A DNA stretch of 10,690 bases from Euryarchaeota archaeon UBA486 (GCA_002497765.1 DAET01000003.1:1-10690); one strand, 5' to 3'; positions 1 to 7,457 are shown, counted from the first letter of the stretch. The notes: a model not told the origin generated them from the sequence alone. Numbers and translations: made by a program.

Positions 1-807
1 CCGGCTGAGACGGTGCATCACCTTCGAGACGAGCTCCAGGCGCGTCTCCCGCCGATGACACCTGAGGCAGCCTCCTGGCCAGAACATCGCGCCGTCCACC
101 TGACCGCACACGCCGAGGCGCTTGCTGCTGGTCGACGCCTGACGTCGTGGCAGGACGAGGTTCACGCAGCCCGTGAGGTTCGTGATACATGGCCGGGGCG
201 GGCACGTACGTTCCCACCTGAGCCGATTACCGGTACACGATTTGAGCAGGCGAGCGAAGCTGCAGAACTCCTCGAAACCCATGGCTTGGACGGCCGAGAT
301 TTGGGCTCCGGCGGTCGCGTGTTGAGAAAGGCAAGCTGGGGACGTTTGCCTTCGGCCTTGTTGTCCGTTGCAGTGTTCCTTGCTCTTCTCCCGTTTGCCG
401 TGACGTCGCTCGGCCTTCAAATCGCTCTTGGTCGTCTTCTGGGCGACTCGACCGACGAGGGCTTGGATGCGAGAACGAGCTACCAGTTCTTGGCCGCCTT
501 CTTCGGTTCGCTGCTGATTTGGCCGTTCATCGCCGCCCTCTGGACCGGTATCGTATGGTTCGTTCAAGGCGACCTCGCGACGCTTCTGGGCTGGAGTGCG
601 GGATGGTTGGAATTGCGTGGCAGCTCACCTGTTCTTGGATTAGCATTGGTGTACGTCCTGTGTTTCCCTGTGTTTTGGGCGAGCGGGAAATCCTTTGCAG
701 CGGCTTGGGATGTCTGGGTGGACAGTCGGAAGGCGTGGACACGGTTCCGTCTCCCCAGCGAAGAAAAAGCGCGGCTTGCGCGCTTGGTCAACGAGTTAAC
801 CTCCTGA
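1..807 (+). CDS. C-terminal part of a multi-pass membrane protein, possibly a PlsC-type acyltransferase (partial)
   Basis: The reading frame is open to the left edge, so this is the 3' part of a longer gene; the GTG at 13 is probably an internal valine. Counting from that GTG (264 residues), about 110 mostly soluble helical residues are followed by hydrophobic segments near 113-140, 157-184 and 204-224 and then a basic amphipathic end. This order (helical linker, a span rich in L/P/G, a short loop with DARTSYQF, another span containing WPF, a third span) resembles the C-terminal tail of bacterial-type glycerolipid acyltransferases of the PlsC superfamily. The catalytic HX4D block would lie upstream of the window and cannot be checked, so the family call is tentative and an unrelated membrane protein is possible. 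The gene ends 38 bases before the next one on the same strand, so the two may be co-transcribed. Confidence 0.45.
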   Translation, partial: PAETVHHLRDELQARLPPMTPEAASWPEHRAVHLTAHAEALAAGRRLTSWQDEVHAAREVRDTWPGRARTFPPEPITGTRFEQASEAAELLETHGLDGRDLGSGGRVLRKASWGRLPSALLSVAVFLALLPFAVTSLGLQIALGRLLGDSTDEGLDARTSYQFLAAFFGSLLIWPFIAALWTGIVWFVQGDLATLLGWSAGWLELRGSSPVLGLALVYVLCFPVFWASGKSFAAAWDVWVDSRKAWTRFRLPSEEKARLARLVNELTS

Positions 808-845
808 ACGGTTGATTCAAACGGGATGAGAATCTCGGGTAAAGT

Positions 846-1481
846 ATGACGCCCGACGAAACCGTCGACCTCCTCAAAAAATGGCTTTCTGAGGAGCGAC
901 TCTCGGCCAAGGCGCAAAACGACCCGAGAGCCCATGCTCACTTTCTCGTCCGCTACCCCAGTGGCAAGCAAGGCCACATGTTCGCCATCGTGGTTCCCAA
1001 GGGCCGAGATCTCGTCGCCGTATCCAGCATGACACGAGTCGACGAAGGCCAACAGAAGGAGATGAAGGACCACATGGACGATGAGGACAGCGACTGGTCC
1101 GAATGGATCCATGAAAGCCGCCTTCACCTCATTCGTACGGGCGTTGATTGGGTCATTCATATGGGGCATGCCGGTGAGAAAAAGCCTGGACCTCTCCAAG
1201 CGTTCAACGTCAGCCTCCCCATTTGGTTTGACGGCCTCACCAAACACGAATTCATGAACAGCCTTCGCCGACTTTGGTTGGCTAAACTCGCGCTCATTCA
1301 CGAAATCAAGTATTCCTACGGACCTGGTGTCGGAAAGCCCGGGCCCGTGGATGACTGGGCCAAATCCAAACCCACCAACGACGGCCAATCCGTCCCAGAA
1401 GACATCCGCCCCGCAGCGGAAATCGAGTTCGACGAGAAGATGTCATTTGGCTCAGGTTTTGACCCTTCAGAATGGGCTTGA
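846..1481 (+). CDS. DUF2299-like conserved archaeal protein
   Basis: A 211-residue soluble protein with no signal peptide or membrane span. The core, about residues 1-160, fits the DUF2299 family: an N-terminal helix (MTPDETVDLLKKWLSEE), a beta region with HFLVRYP, and a C-terminal block IWFDGLTKHEFMNSLRRLW followed by a helix containing LALIHEI. That DGLTK-x-x-F-x-x-(S/T)-L pattern is what I remember as the best conserved part of the family. The fold is thought to be small alpha/beta and chaperone-like; no biochemical role is established as far as I know. Residues about 165-211 form an extra proline-, aspartate- and glutamate-rich tail ending in FDPSEWA, probably disordered. The ATG at 846 is the first in-frame start after the preceding stop; only a weak purine run (CGGGT) lies upstream. 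Confidence 0.6.
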   Translation: MTPDETVDLLKKWLSEERLSAKAQNDPRAHAHFLVRYPSGKQGHMFAIVVPKGRDLVAVSSMTRVDEGQQKEMKDHMDDEDSDWSEWIHESRLHLIRTGVDWVIHMGHAGEKKPGPLQAFNVSLPIWFDGLTKHEFMNSLRRLWLAKLALIHEIKYSYGPGVGKPGPVDDWAKSKPTNDGQSVPEDIRPAAEIEFDEKMSFGSGFDPSEWA

Positions 1482-1519
1482 AAACCCGCGTTCTTTGACT
1501 GTCTTGAGCGAGGCGGTCA

Positions 1520-1540
1520 GCGCCATTGCTTTGGTGGCGC
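1520..1540 (+). terminator. Hairpin after the DUF2299-like gene (candidate terminator or leader structure)
   Basis: GCGCCA at 1520-1525 pairs perfectly with TGGCGC at 1535-1540 around a 9-base loop. It begins 38 bases after the stop at 1481. No T-tract follows, so it is not a canonical archaeal terminator. It could equally be an mRNA 3' end structure or fortuitous. An alternative 5-bp pairing, ATTGC 1525-1529 with GCAAT 1539-1543, competes with it. Confidence 0.3.
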
Positions 1541-1543
1541 AAT

Positions 1544-1581
1544 CCCCCGAAACATGACCGATAGGGGGCGCGGTTAAGTAT
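1544..1581 (+). promoter_or_regulatory. Candidate promoter of the giant surface-protein gene, with flanking C5/G5 inverted repeat
   Basis: TTAAGTAT at 1574-1581 is the best TATA-box-like element in the spacer. With the usual archaeal spacing of about 25 bases, transcription would start near 1604, giving a leader of about 19 bases before the ATG at 1623. The purine/GC-rich stretch just upstream (GGGGGCGCGG, 1564-1573) is in the position of a TFB recognition element. CCCCC at 1544-1548 and GGGGG at 1564-1568 form an inverted repeat ending against the box. A GGGG run at 1612-1615 is the only Shine-Dalgarno-like sequence. These assignments rest on position and composition only. Confidence 0.35.
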
Positions 1582-1622
1582 GATTAGATTCACGAGAAAA
1601 CAGAGAAGTCCGGGGTATACCT

Positions 1623-4600
1623 ATGCGTCAGAAAATGAAATCCATCAGCCTAGCATCCATCATGGTCCTGTCCGTGATGTCGTCCTTGTTGATCGCCTCC
1701 GTGTCGGTCAGCGCCAGCACCGTCGTGATCACCGAAGCCATCCAAATCGTGGACGGCGGCACGTCATCCGACCAGCAGGCGGCGGTTGGCTCGGACAGCT
1801 CCGGCAACGTGCACGTTGTGTGGACGCGAAACAACCTCCACCTGTACTACTCGATGATTTCGCCCCGTGGCGAAACGCTGATCGATGCGACCCAAATCAC
1901 CAACTCCGGACTCCACAAGATTTGGCACCCCGATCTCGCCGTTGACGAGTATGACCGCATCCACGTCGTTTGGGCCGACAAAGCCGGTCAACACGCCATC
2001 ATGTACACGGCCCTCTCCCCATGGGCCGCGCCCATGGACGGCATGGCTTCCGACGACGGAACCATCACGGCCATTGATGACACCATCATCTCCCGCCGCT
2101 CTCAAAACCGGGACTGGCCTGCTCTTGACATCGACAGCCAGAACAACGTTCACATCGTTTGGCAGGACAACTACGACGAACTCGGTCGTTTCTTCAACCA
2201 GCCTCAAATCTACTACTCCATGATTCAGCCTGACATTGGCTCGGGCGCCATCGTCACCCTCTTTGACGACACCCTCTTGACGCCCATCATCGGTCACAAG
2301 GGCCACCCCGACGTGGTCGTTGACGCCAACGACTACGTTCAGGTCGCATGGGACGACACCCGTGGCGGCAAGGTCGAGTTGGCCTTCATCGTCGACACCT
2401 CCGGTTCGATGTACTCGGAATGGGCTGACATCTGCACCGTGATTTACGGTGGCAACTTTGCCAGCGGCCCCTACTTCCAAGGCATCAAACCCATGCTTGA
2501 AGAAGGCAACATGACGGTGTACGAGACCATCTACGGTCTTGGGAACACCCTCCCCGGTGCAGCCAGCTCCGGCAACTGTCAGGGCTACAACAAGAACACC
2601 GGCCCTCGAACCACGCCGCTGGGACAAACTCCTGGCGATGACTCCGGCGGTATTCGCAAGTTGCCCGGTACCATTTACAACGGCAACACCTACTCTGGCT
2701 ATTCTGGTGAAGACTGGGGCCCCGGGTCCAACTGGGCCTGCCTCTCGTGGAAGGACGCTGCCGGCAACGTGCCAGGCAACCCGCCCACCCAGTCCGACCA
2801 CCGCTGGAACCCCAACGCCACGAAGATTGTGATTCCCGTGTCCGACGAAGGCCCCAAGGACGGCGACCCATCGCAACAAGCCGATGACAAAGCTGCCATC
2901 CAGGAAGCCCACGACAACTGTCTCCTTGCCGGCGTTATTCCTGTCGGCCTCTACGGACAGGGCTACGGTGGCGCAGGCAACATCCAATCTCACTTCATGG
3001 ACCTCGTTCAGTGCCCCAACGGCATCGTTTCGACCCAAACCCGAAACTGCCCTGGCAACACCTTGGCCAACACCGACGCTGGTGGCCAGGCCTACGAGTT
3101 CCCCTCTGGAACCGGCACGAACCAAATGGCCCTCCTCGTCGAAGCCATGGTCTACATTTCCACCAACAACTCGCGTGAGATCTACATGTCCGTTCTCGAC
3201 CCCTACGCCAAGATGAACAACGACCCAAGTTTCACGCCAGGTCTGCCCGGCCACTCCTCGTCGGGTGGCGGCTACACCGAGGACACCGGTGCTGGCGCTG
3301 ACGGTCACTTGGTCGTCGTCAACGACACCCGTGTCACCATCGACGACGCTTACTCCTTCCACCCCTCCATTGGCGTGGACAACCAAGGCAACACCCACAT
3401 TGCATGGATGGACGGCCGCGACTACGGTTTCGAGAAGGATGTGAACTACGAGGTCTACTACACCAAACTCCGACTTCAAGGCGCTGGCGCCTGGGACGGT
3501 GCTGACGAAGGTCTTTCCACCTACGCCATCAAGAAGATCAACGACACGCCGATCTCCAACGTCGAAGGCAGAAACGGTCTGCCTCCAGCATCACCGTACT
3601 CCGGAAACTCGGTCTTCCCATCCTTGCTGACCGACGACCAAAACAACGTCCACATCGCATGGGTTGACTCTGGCAACCTCTCGGCCAACGAAGAAATTCT
3701 CTACACCCGCCTGAACCAGACCGACTTGACCGGCGATGGCCTGACGGCCCTCGACCCATGGGAAGCGGTGGCGGTCACGTCGTGGAATTCCAACAAACTC
3801 GGGCCAAACAGCGGTCGGCAGCCGTCCATCGGTATGCCGCCAGCGTTCTCCAACGACCTAGGAAGCGGCGCGCACATCGCGTGGTCCGACACCAACACGT
3901 GCGGTGACGAAGGTAACAACAACCGGTTCACCATCTGTTATTCTCACGTGCTGACCGGTCAGGTTGACGTTGAGTTTGACGAAGGCGAGACGTTCTATCA
4001 CGTGATTGAACCCGGCCAGCAAACCATCTACAACATGACGATGAACAACTCCACACCCGGTCCTAAGGATCTCGTGGCTGACACCTACGGCCTCAACATC
4101 TCCGGTGTGCCGATGAACTGGACGGCGAACCTCTACTTCGCCTCCAACCATTCGAGCATCTTCCCGGATACCCCAATCTTCCTGGAAGGTGGCGAGGACG
4201 TCCGCTTCTACATGCGCGTCCAAGCACCATCGATTTACCAGGCCAACGGGGACGAACTCGCAGAGATACGTGTCACTGCTCAGTCCTACAAGGACCCGGC
4301 CATTCAGAACGACCTCATCACGCTGACCTTGATGGACGTGGTGCACGGCATCAACCTCGATACCTCCCACAGCATGGCTGACATTGAACAGGGCGACACC
4401 GCCATCTTCTCCATCACCATCACCAACACCGGAAACGTTCACGACGCCTTTGTCTTCTGGGACCCGAACAGTCTCGAGGGTCAACAGGAATGGCTCCTAC
4501 CGTTTGGATGGCAAGTGAACTTCCCCATCCGTGTCGAACTCGACCCTGGCCAATCGGTCACCAAGAACCTCGAAGTCTTCGTTCCGACCTCTGAAGACCC

Positions 4601-6650
4601 GGGCGCGTTCGTGATTTATGTGAAGGGCTGGTCCGAAGGCGAACCCATCAAGTCCGTTGAGAAGGGCACCTATGACATCCTCGAACTGGGTGTCTTCGTG
4701 TCGATTCGCTCAACGGGTAACATTGTGTTTGCCGTTGACGACCGCTCAGAACAAGTCAAGCCCGGCGAATGTGCTTCCTACGACATTGAAGTCACCAAGA
4801 ACTTCGACAGCGGGGAACTCGTCTTTGCAACGCCCGGTGCGCCCGAAGCTAAGCCCGACGGCGTGGCCATGGACGCTTGGCGCCAGGAGAACTGGGTGGT
4901 CATGGTTGACTTTGCCAACGCCACCGGCTCAGCTGATGCAGGCGACGGTCTTGGCGATCCAATCGCTTGGACCATCCCCGGCAATGCAGACAAGGTGACC
5001 AAGCGCGTCACCGTTCACGTCTGTGCTCCGTACAACGCCACGGCTGGACTTGGTCCCGCCATCACGCTGAAGGGTTACCTGGATGGTTATCCACGTATCT
5101 CCGACTCGGCCATCCTGTCCACCAACGTGGAGCACGTGTTTGCCTTGGATGCAGGCATTGACCCTGACGTTGGCACCTCGATGAATGTGAATCCAGGCGA
5201 CCAAATCACCCTGCCCTTTACGGTGACCAACGACGGAAACGGCCCTGACCGGTTCGACTTCCGTCTCGCTCGTGTCACGGACGCTTTCGGCGTGGACGTC
5301 ATTTGGGACATCGACATTCCCCGAGAGAGCCTTCAGGAACTCTCGCCAGGCACCTACCAGGCCTTTGACGTGCTCATGAACGTGCCCGACCGCGTGCCAG
5401 CCGGCCAGTACACCGTCGTGTTGCAAGCCTTCTCTGAAGAGGTCTATCCAGACGCCAGCGGTCGTGACACCCGCATCCGAGACACGGTGGTGTTGACCAT
5501 CACCGTGGATGAGTTCCACGACATGCAGATTTCAATGGATCCGACCGTTGACAACGCTGTTAAGACCTCCGCTCCAGGGCGAATCGTCCGGTTTACGTTC
5601 AACGTGACCAACAACGGCAACGTCCCCGATGTTCCAACCTTGAACAACCACACCGCTCAGCGCGACGGTGATTCGCTCCTGTGGAACGAACTCCCGGGCA
5701 TGAACGTGCTCAGCAGCTGGGATGTTGACTGGTTCATCATGCGCCAAGTCAGTGCAGAACTCGTCGTTGAGGAAGCGTGCATTGTCATGCAATCCACCGC
5801 TTCTTCGTTCCCCGAAGATGCCTGTGTGTACCTCGAGGACATTGACGAGTGGCGCCTGCCCGAGATGGCACCTTACGAAACCATCACCACGGTGGCCGCT
5901 GTCAAGGTGGGCACTGACGCCAAGCTCGACACTCGAAGCATCGGTCTGAAGGTGGTCTCGAAGTTCGGCGACATGGAGAACGACGGCGACCATGACGATT
6001 CGCCTGCATGGAACGGCGACAACCTCGACACGAACGAGTTCATCGTCACGCTGCGACTGCGAGCACCCAACCTCGAAATTAAGGAGATCATCATGCCACC
6101 GTCCACCTCGGCCGAGGTTGATTCAACGATCCCGATCGGCATCATCCTGCAAAACACAGGTAACGTTCACGCTACGGACATTGAAATTGTCCTCTGCGAA
6201 TACGACGATGTCACCGACGAGACCACCAAGGAGATTCGCAAGAACGGCTGCGACGAAGAACGCGTCGTCATGCGCCAAGTGGTCGGGGCTTTGCTCGCTC
6301 CCGATGACACCGAAGACGCCAAGGAGATCGAACTCTACCTGCTCTACCCGGTCACCGCCGGTAGCAAGGGTGTTTACGTCGTCGTTGACCCGATGAACGA
6401 AATCGTTGAGTCGGATGAAGGCGACAACGTGAAACCCATCCCGGAGCCGTTGGAATCCAACAGCCCGGTCCTCGATCTGGCCAAGGAAGTGGTCGGTAAG
6501 ACGGCGCTGCCTTTCGCCGTCATCGTGTTGACCATTGCGCTGTTGGGCGTGGTCTACCTGGTGGGCAAGGGTCGCCGAGACGAAGTCAACAAGCGACTGG
6601 CCGAACAGTCGTCGCTCGTGTCGGTTCTCTCAGACGAAGCCAACGATTGA
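1623..6650 (+). CDS. Giant type I cell-surface protein: split beta-propeller with nested VWA domain, Ig-like/CARDB-like modules, C-terminal anchor
   Basis: This 1675-residue protein starts with a signal peptide (basic MRQKMK, hydrophobic core about 8-27, likely cleavage near VSVSA at 27-31). Residues about 50-780 carry seven repeats of the pattern (H/W/F)PS(I/L)-x-VD-x-x-(G/N)N-V-H-(I/V)-(V/A)W-x-D followed by a YYS/YYT strand, at about 55, 102, 165, 228, 580, 665 and 733, which I read as a seven-bladed propeller. Blade 4 is interrupted after WDDTRGGK by a VWA domain (about 251-515) with the MIDAS motif D258-T-S260-G-S262 and a later SDEG (D408). Modules begin near 783, 908, 1026, 1173, 1299 and 1482, several with TNxGN turns (NTGNVH, NDGNGPD, NNGNVPD); the last resembles CARDB. 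A span at about 1628-1648 and a basic RR-rich end give an outside N-terminus. Fourteen cysteines fall in VWA-internal or close pairs (760/772, 1050/1134, 1386/1401, 1525/1543), suggesting disulfides. An acidic stretch near 1450-1472 could bind calcium. Adhesion or substrate binding is inferred; no catalytic site is visible. Confidence 0.8.
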   Translation: MRQKMKSISLASIMVLSVMSSLLIASVSVSASTVVITEAIQIVDGGTSSDQQAAVGSDSSGNVHVVWTRNNLHLYYSMISPRGETLIDATQITNSGLHKIWHPDLAVDEYDRIHVVWADKAGQHAIMYTALSPWAAPMDGMASDDGTITAIDDTIISRRSQNRDWPALDIDSQNNVHIVWQDNYDELGRFFNQPQIYYSMIQPDIGSGAIVTLFDDTLLTPIIGHKGHPDVVVDANDYVQVAWDDTRGGKVELAFIVDTSGSMYSEWADICTVIYGGNFASGPYFQGIKPMLEEGNMTVYETIYGLGNTLPGAASSGNCQGYNKNTGPRTTPLGQTPGDDSGGIRKLPGTIYNGNTYSGYSGEDWGPGSNWACLSWKDAAGNVPGNPPTQSDHRWNPNATKIVIPVSDEGPKDGDPSQQADDKAAIQEAHDNCLLAGVIPVGLYGQGYGGAGNIQSHFMDLVQCPNGIVSTQTRNCPGNTLANTDAGGQAYEFPSGTGTNQMALLVEAMVYISTNNSREIYMSVLDPYAKMNNDPSFTPGLPGHSSSGGGYTEDTGAGADGHLVVVNDTRVTIDDAYSFHPSIGVDNQGNTHIAWMDGRDYGFEKDVNYEVYYTKLRLQGAGAWDGADEGLSTYAIKKINDTPISNVEGRNGLPPASPYSGNSVFPSLLTDDQNNVHIAWVDSGNLSANEEILYTRLNQTDLTGDGLTALDPWEAVAVTSWNSNKLGPNSGRQPSIGMPPAFSNDLGSGAHIAWSDTNTCGDEGNNNRFTICYSHVLTGQVDVEFDEGETFYHVIEPGQQTIYNMTMNNSTPGPKDLVADTYGLNISGVPMNWTANLYFASNHSSIFPDTPIFLEGGEDVRFYMRVQAPSIYQANGDELAEIRVTAQSYKDPAIQNDLITLTLMDVVHGINLDTSHSMADIEQGDTAIFSITITNTGNVHDAFVFWDPNSLEGQQEWLLPFGWQVNFPIRVELDPGQSVTKNLEVFVPTSEDPGAFVIYVKGWSEGEPIKSVEKGTYDILELGVFVSIRSTGNIVFAVDDRSEQVKPGECASYDIEVTKNFDSGELVFATPGAPEAKPDGVAMDAWRQENWVVMVDFANATGSADAGDGLGDPIAWTIPGNADKVTKRVTVHVCAPYNATAGLGPAITLKGYLDGYPRISDSAILSTNVEHVFALDAGIDPDVGTSMNVNPGDQITLPFTVTNDGNGPDRFDFRLARVTDAFGVDVIWDIDIPRESLQELSPGTYQAFDVLMNVPDRVPAGQYTVVLQAFSEEVYPDASGRDTRIRDTVVLTITVDEFHDMQISMDPTVDNAVKTSAPGRIVRFTFNVTNNGNVPDVPTLNNHTAQRDGDSLLWNELPGMNVLSSWDVDWFIMRQVSAELVVEEACIVMQSTASSFPEDACVYLEDIDEWRLPEMAPYETITTVAAVKVGTDAKLDTRSIGLKVVSKFGDMENDGDHDDSPAWNGDNLDTNEFIVTLRLRAPNLEIKEIIMPPSTSAEVDSTIPIGIILQNTGNVHATDIEIVLCEYDDVTDETTKEIRKNGCDEERVVMRQVVGALLAPDDTEDAKEIELYLLYPVTAGSKGVYVVVDPMNEIVESDEGDNVKPIPEPLESNSPVLDLAKEVVGKTALPFAVIVLTIALLGVVYLVGKGRRDEVNKRLAEQSSLVSVLSDEAND

Positions 6651-6656
6651 AGCGCA

Positions 6657-7403
6657 TCACTTGGACTTCGGTCCGAGGTACCAGCGCAACTCGGTGTTGA
6701 GCGGAGCGGCAATGACTTGTCCTGAACGACGTGCAATTTGCTTCTCAAGCCTTGAGCGAAGCGCGGTGATGACATCACCCACATTGGCGTGGCCGACGAG
6801 CTCTTGCTGAACCAGTGCAGTGAGATCAAGACGGTCGCCTGTGGCTTCAACCATGGTTTGGATGATGCTCCGTTCCTCGTACGACTCGAAGTCTGCTTCA
6901 ACCGCTGCAGAAACTCGCTGACGGACGTGCTGATGCAGAGAGATGAGGGCGTCTCGCTGGGCGTCCAACTCCTCGAGGACCGAGGCGAGCGTACGCATGT
7001 GAGCCAACCCTTCGGCCACAGCGATTTTCTTGCGGCCGCTGAGCGATTCAGCCACAGGCACGGAGGCCGGCGGCAGACTGCTCGAGAGGCGCATGGGGCC
7101 GCCTGCAGGCAATTTTCGCTCCTCGCAGCGGAACAGATCCGGGCCGATGTCAACGTGAATCGACATGGCGCGTTCCACGGCGTAAATCGTTCGTGGAGGT
7201 CCTCCCTTTTCTGATGGGACTTTCTTCTTTGAGACCATCCCGCCCTTCTCCAACTCTTTGAGGTGCTTGACCACGGCTGGTTGGCTGACACCGACCAGTT
7301 CCGACAATTGCATGGGGTAGTGGGGTTCGCGGGCGAGGCGTTCGAGGATCTGCCTTCGGACCTTGTTTTGGAGCAGGTAAAGTGCCTTGTCGATGTCGGT
7401 CAT
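6657..7403 (-). CDS. ArsR-type archaeal winged-helix transcriptional regulator
   Basis: From the ATG at 7403 the protein has 248 residues. Residues about 6-78 form a winged helix-turn-helix: helix 1 with LLQNKVRRQILERLA, the turn LSELVGVSQPAVVKHLKELE with the recognition helix at about 40-52, and a basic wing SKKKVPSEKGGPPRTIYAV. The following segment, MSIHVDIGPDLF (80-91), matches the block after the wing in a widespread archaeal ArsR-like family. The rest, about 120-225, is predicted helical and probably mediates dimerisation or effector sensing; no metal-binding Cys cluster is seen (a single Cys at 93). A TTG nine bases upstream is a possible alternative start, but the ATG has an SD-like GGTTGA five bases away. 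The gene is the last of the - strand cluster, 54 bases after its upstream neighbour, and stops 6 bases from the convergent surface-protein stop. Its target is unknown; palindromes in its leader suggest autoregulation. Confidence 0.75.
   Translation of the reverse strand: MTDIDKALYLLQNKVRRQILERLAREPHYPMQLSELVGVSQPAVVKHLKELEKGGMVSKKKVPSEKGGPPRTIYAVERAMSIHVDIGPDLFRCEERKLPAGGPMRLSSSLPPASVPVAESLSGRKKIAVAEGLAHMRTLASVLEELDAQRDALISLHQHVRQRVSAAVEADFESYEERSIIQTMVEATGDRLDLTALVQQELVGHANVGDVITALRSRLEKQIARRSGQVIAAPLNTELRWYLGPKSK
6660..6677 (+). other. UUCG-tetraloop hairpin just past the surface-protein stop codon
   Basis: On the + strand CTTGGAC (6660-6666) pairs with GTCCGAG (6671-6677) around TTCG (6667-6670). 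That gives seven pairs including one G.U wobble, with the C(UUCG)G closing geometry known to be exceptionally stable in RNA. It starts 10 bases after the TGA ending at 6650 and lies inside the 3' end of the convergent regulator gene, so coding constraint on the other strand also applies. On the - strand the wobble becomes a C.A mismatch and the loop CGAA, so the structure favours the + transcript. No T-tract follows. Confidence 0.4.
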
Positions 7404-7409
7404 GCTTCT

Positions 7410-7435
7410 CAACCCGAGGTTGGGTAGTCAACCCC
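7410..7435 (-). promoter_or_regulatory. Overlapping palindromes in the leader of the ArsR-type gene (candidate operator or RNA switch)
   Basis: Written on the + strand, TCAACCC occurs twice, at 7409-7415 and 7428-7434, 19 bases apart. GGTTG at 7418-7422 lies between them and can pair with either copy: CAACC-cga-GGTTG (7410-7422) or GGTTG-ggtagt-CAACC (7418-7433). The second extends to seven pairs in the - strand RNA with one G.U. The proximal arm overlaps the SD-like GGTTGA in front of the ATG at 7403. The repeats suit a dimeric winged-helix protein, most simply the gene's own product; alternatively the two hairpins are mutually exclusive RNA folds. No binding data can be drawn from sequence alone. 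Confidence 0.4.
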
Positions 7436-7457
7436 CCTCTATGAACGCACCGTTTCT

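Noticed and set aside
564..1388. A 274-codon - strand frame spanning the end of the first gene and most of the DUF2299-like gene
   Set aside because: It overlaps two better-supported + strand genes, has no recognisable family, and crosses their natural boundary.
1580..1945. ATG at 1580 opening a 121-codon + strand frame
   Set aside because: It starts within the candidate TATA box and runs out of frame through the signal-peptide and propeller coding region; the product is a basic shadow sequence.
1764..3479. A 571-codon open frame antisense to the surface-protein gene
   Set aside because: The translation is Val/Gly/His-rich with no recognisable domain, and the sense frame has clear VWA and propeller motifs. 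It is an artefact of C-ending codons in the real gene.
1770..3960. The propeller region as a sialidase or other glycoside hydrolase
   Set aside because: No Asp-box (S-x-D-x-G-x-x-W) or catalytic Arg triad or Tyr/Glu pair could be recognised; only the repeat pattern of the blades is seen.
6651..6720. A classical terminator between the convergent genes
   Set aside because: No T-rich run follows either stop codon; only the UUCG hairpin is present, which is reported with that limit.
7404..7412. TTG at 7412 as start of the ArsR-type gene
   Set aside because: It would begin inside the palindromic leader; the ATG at 7403 has a better-placed SD-like sequence and gives the N-terminus expected for the family.
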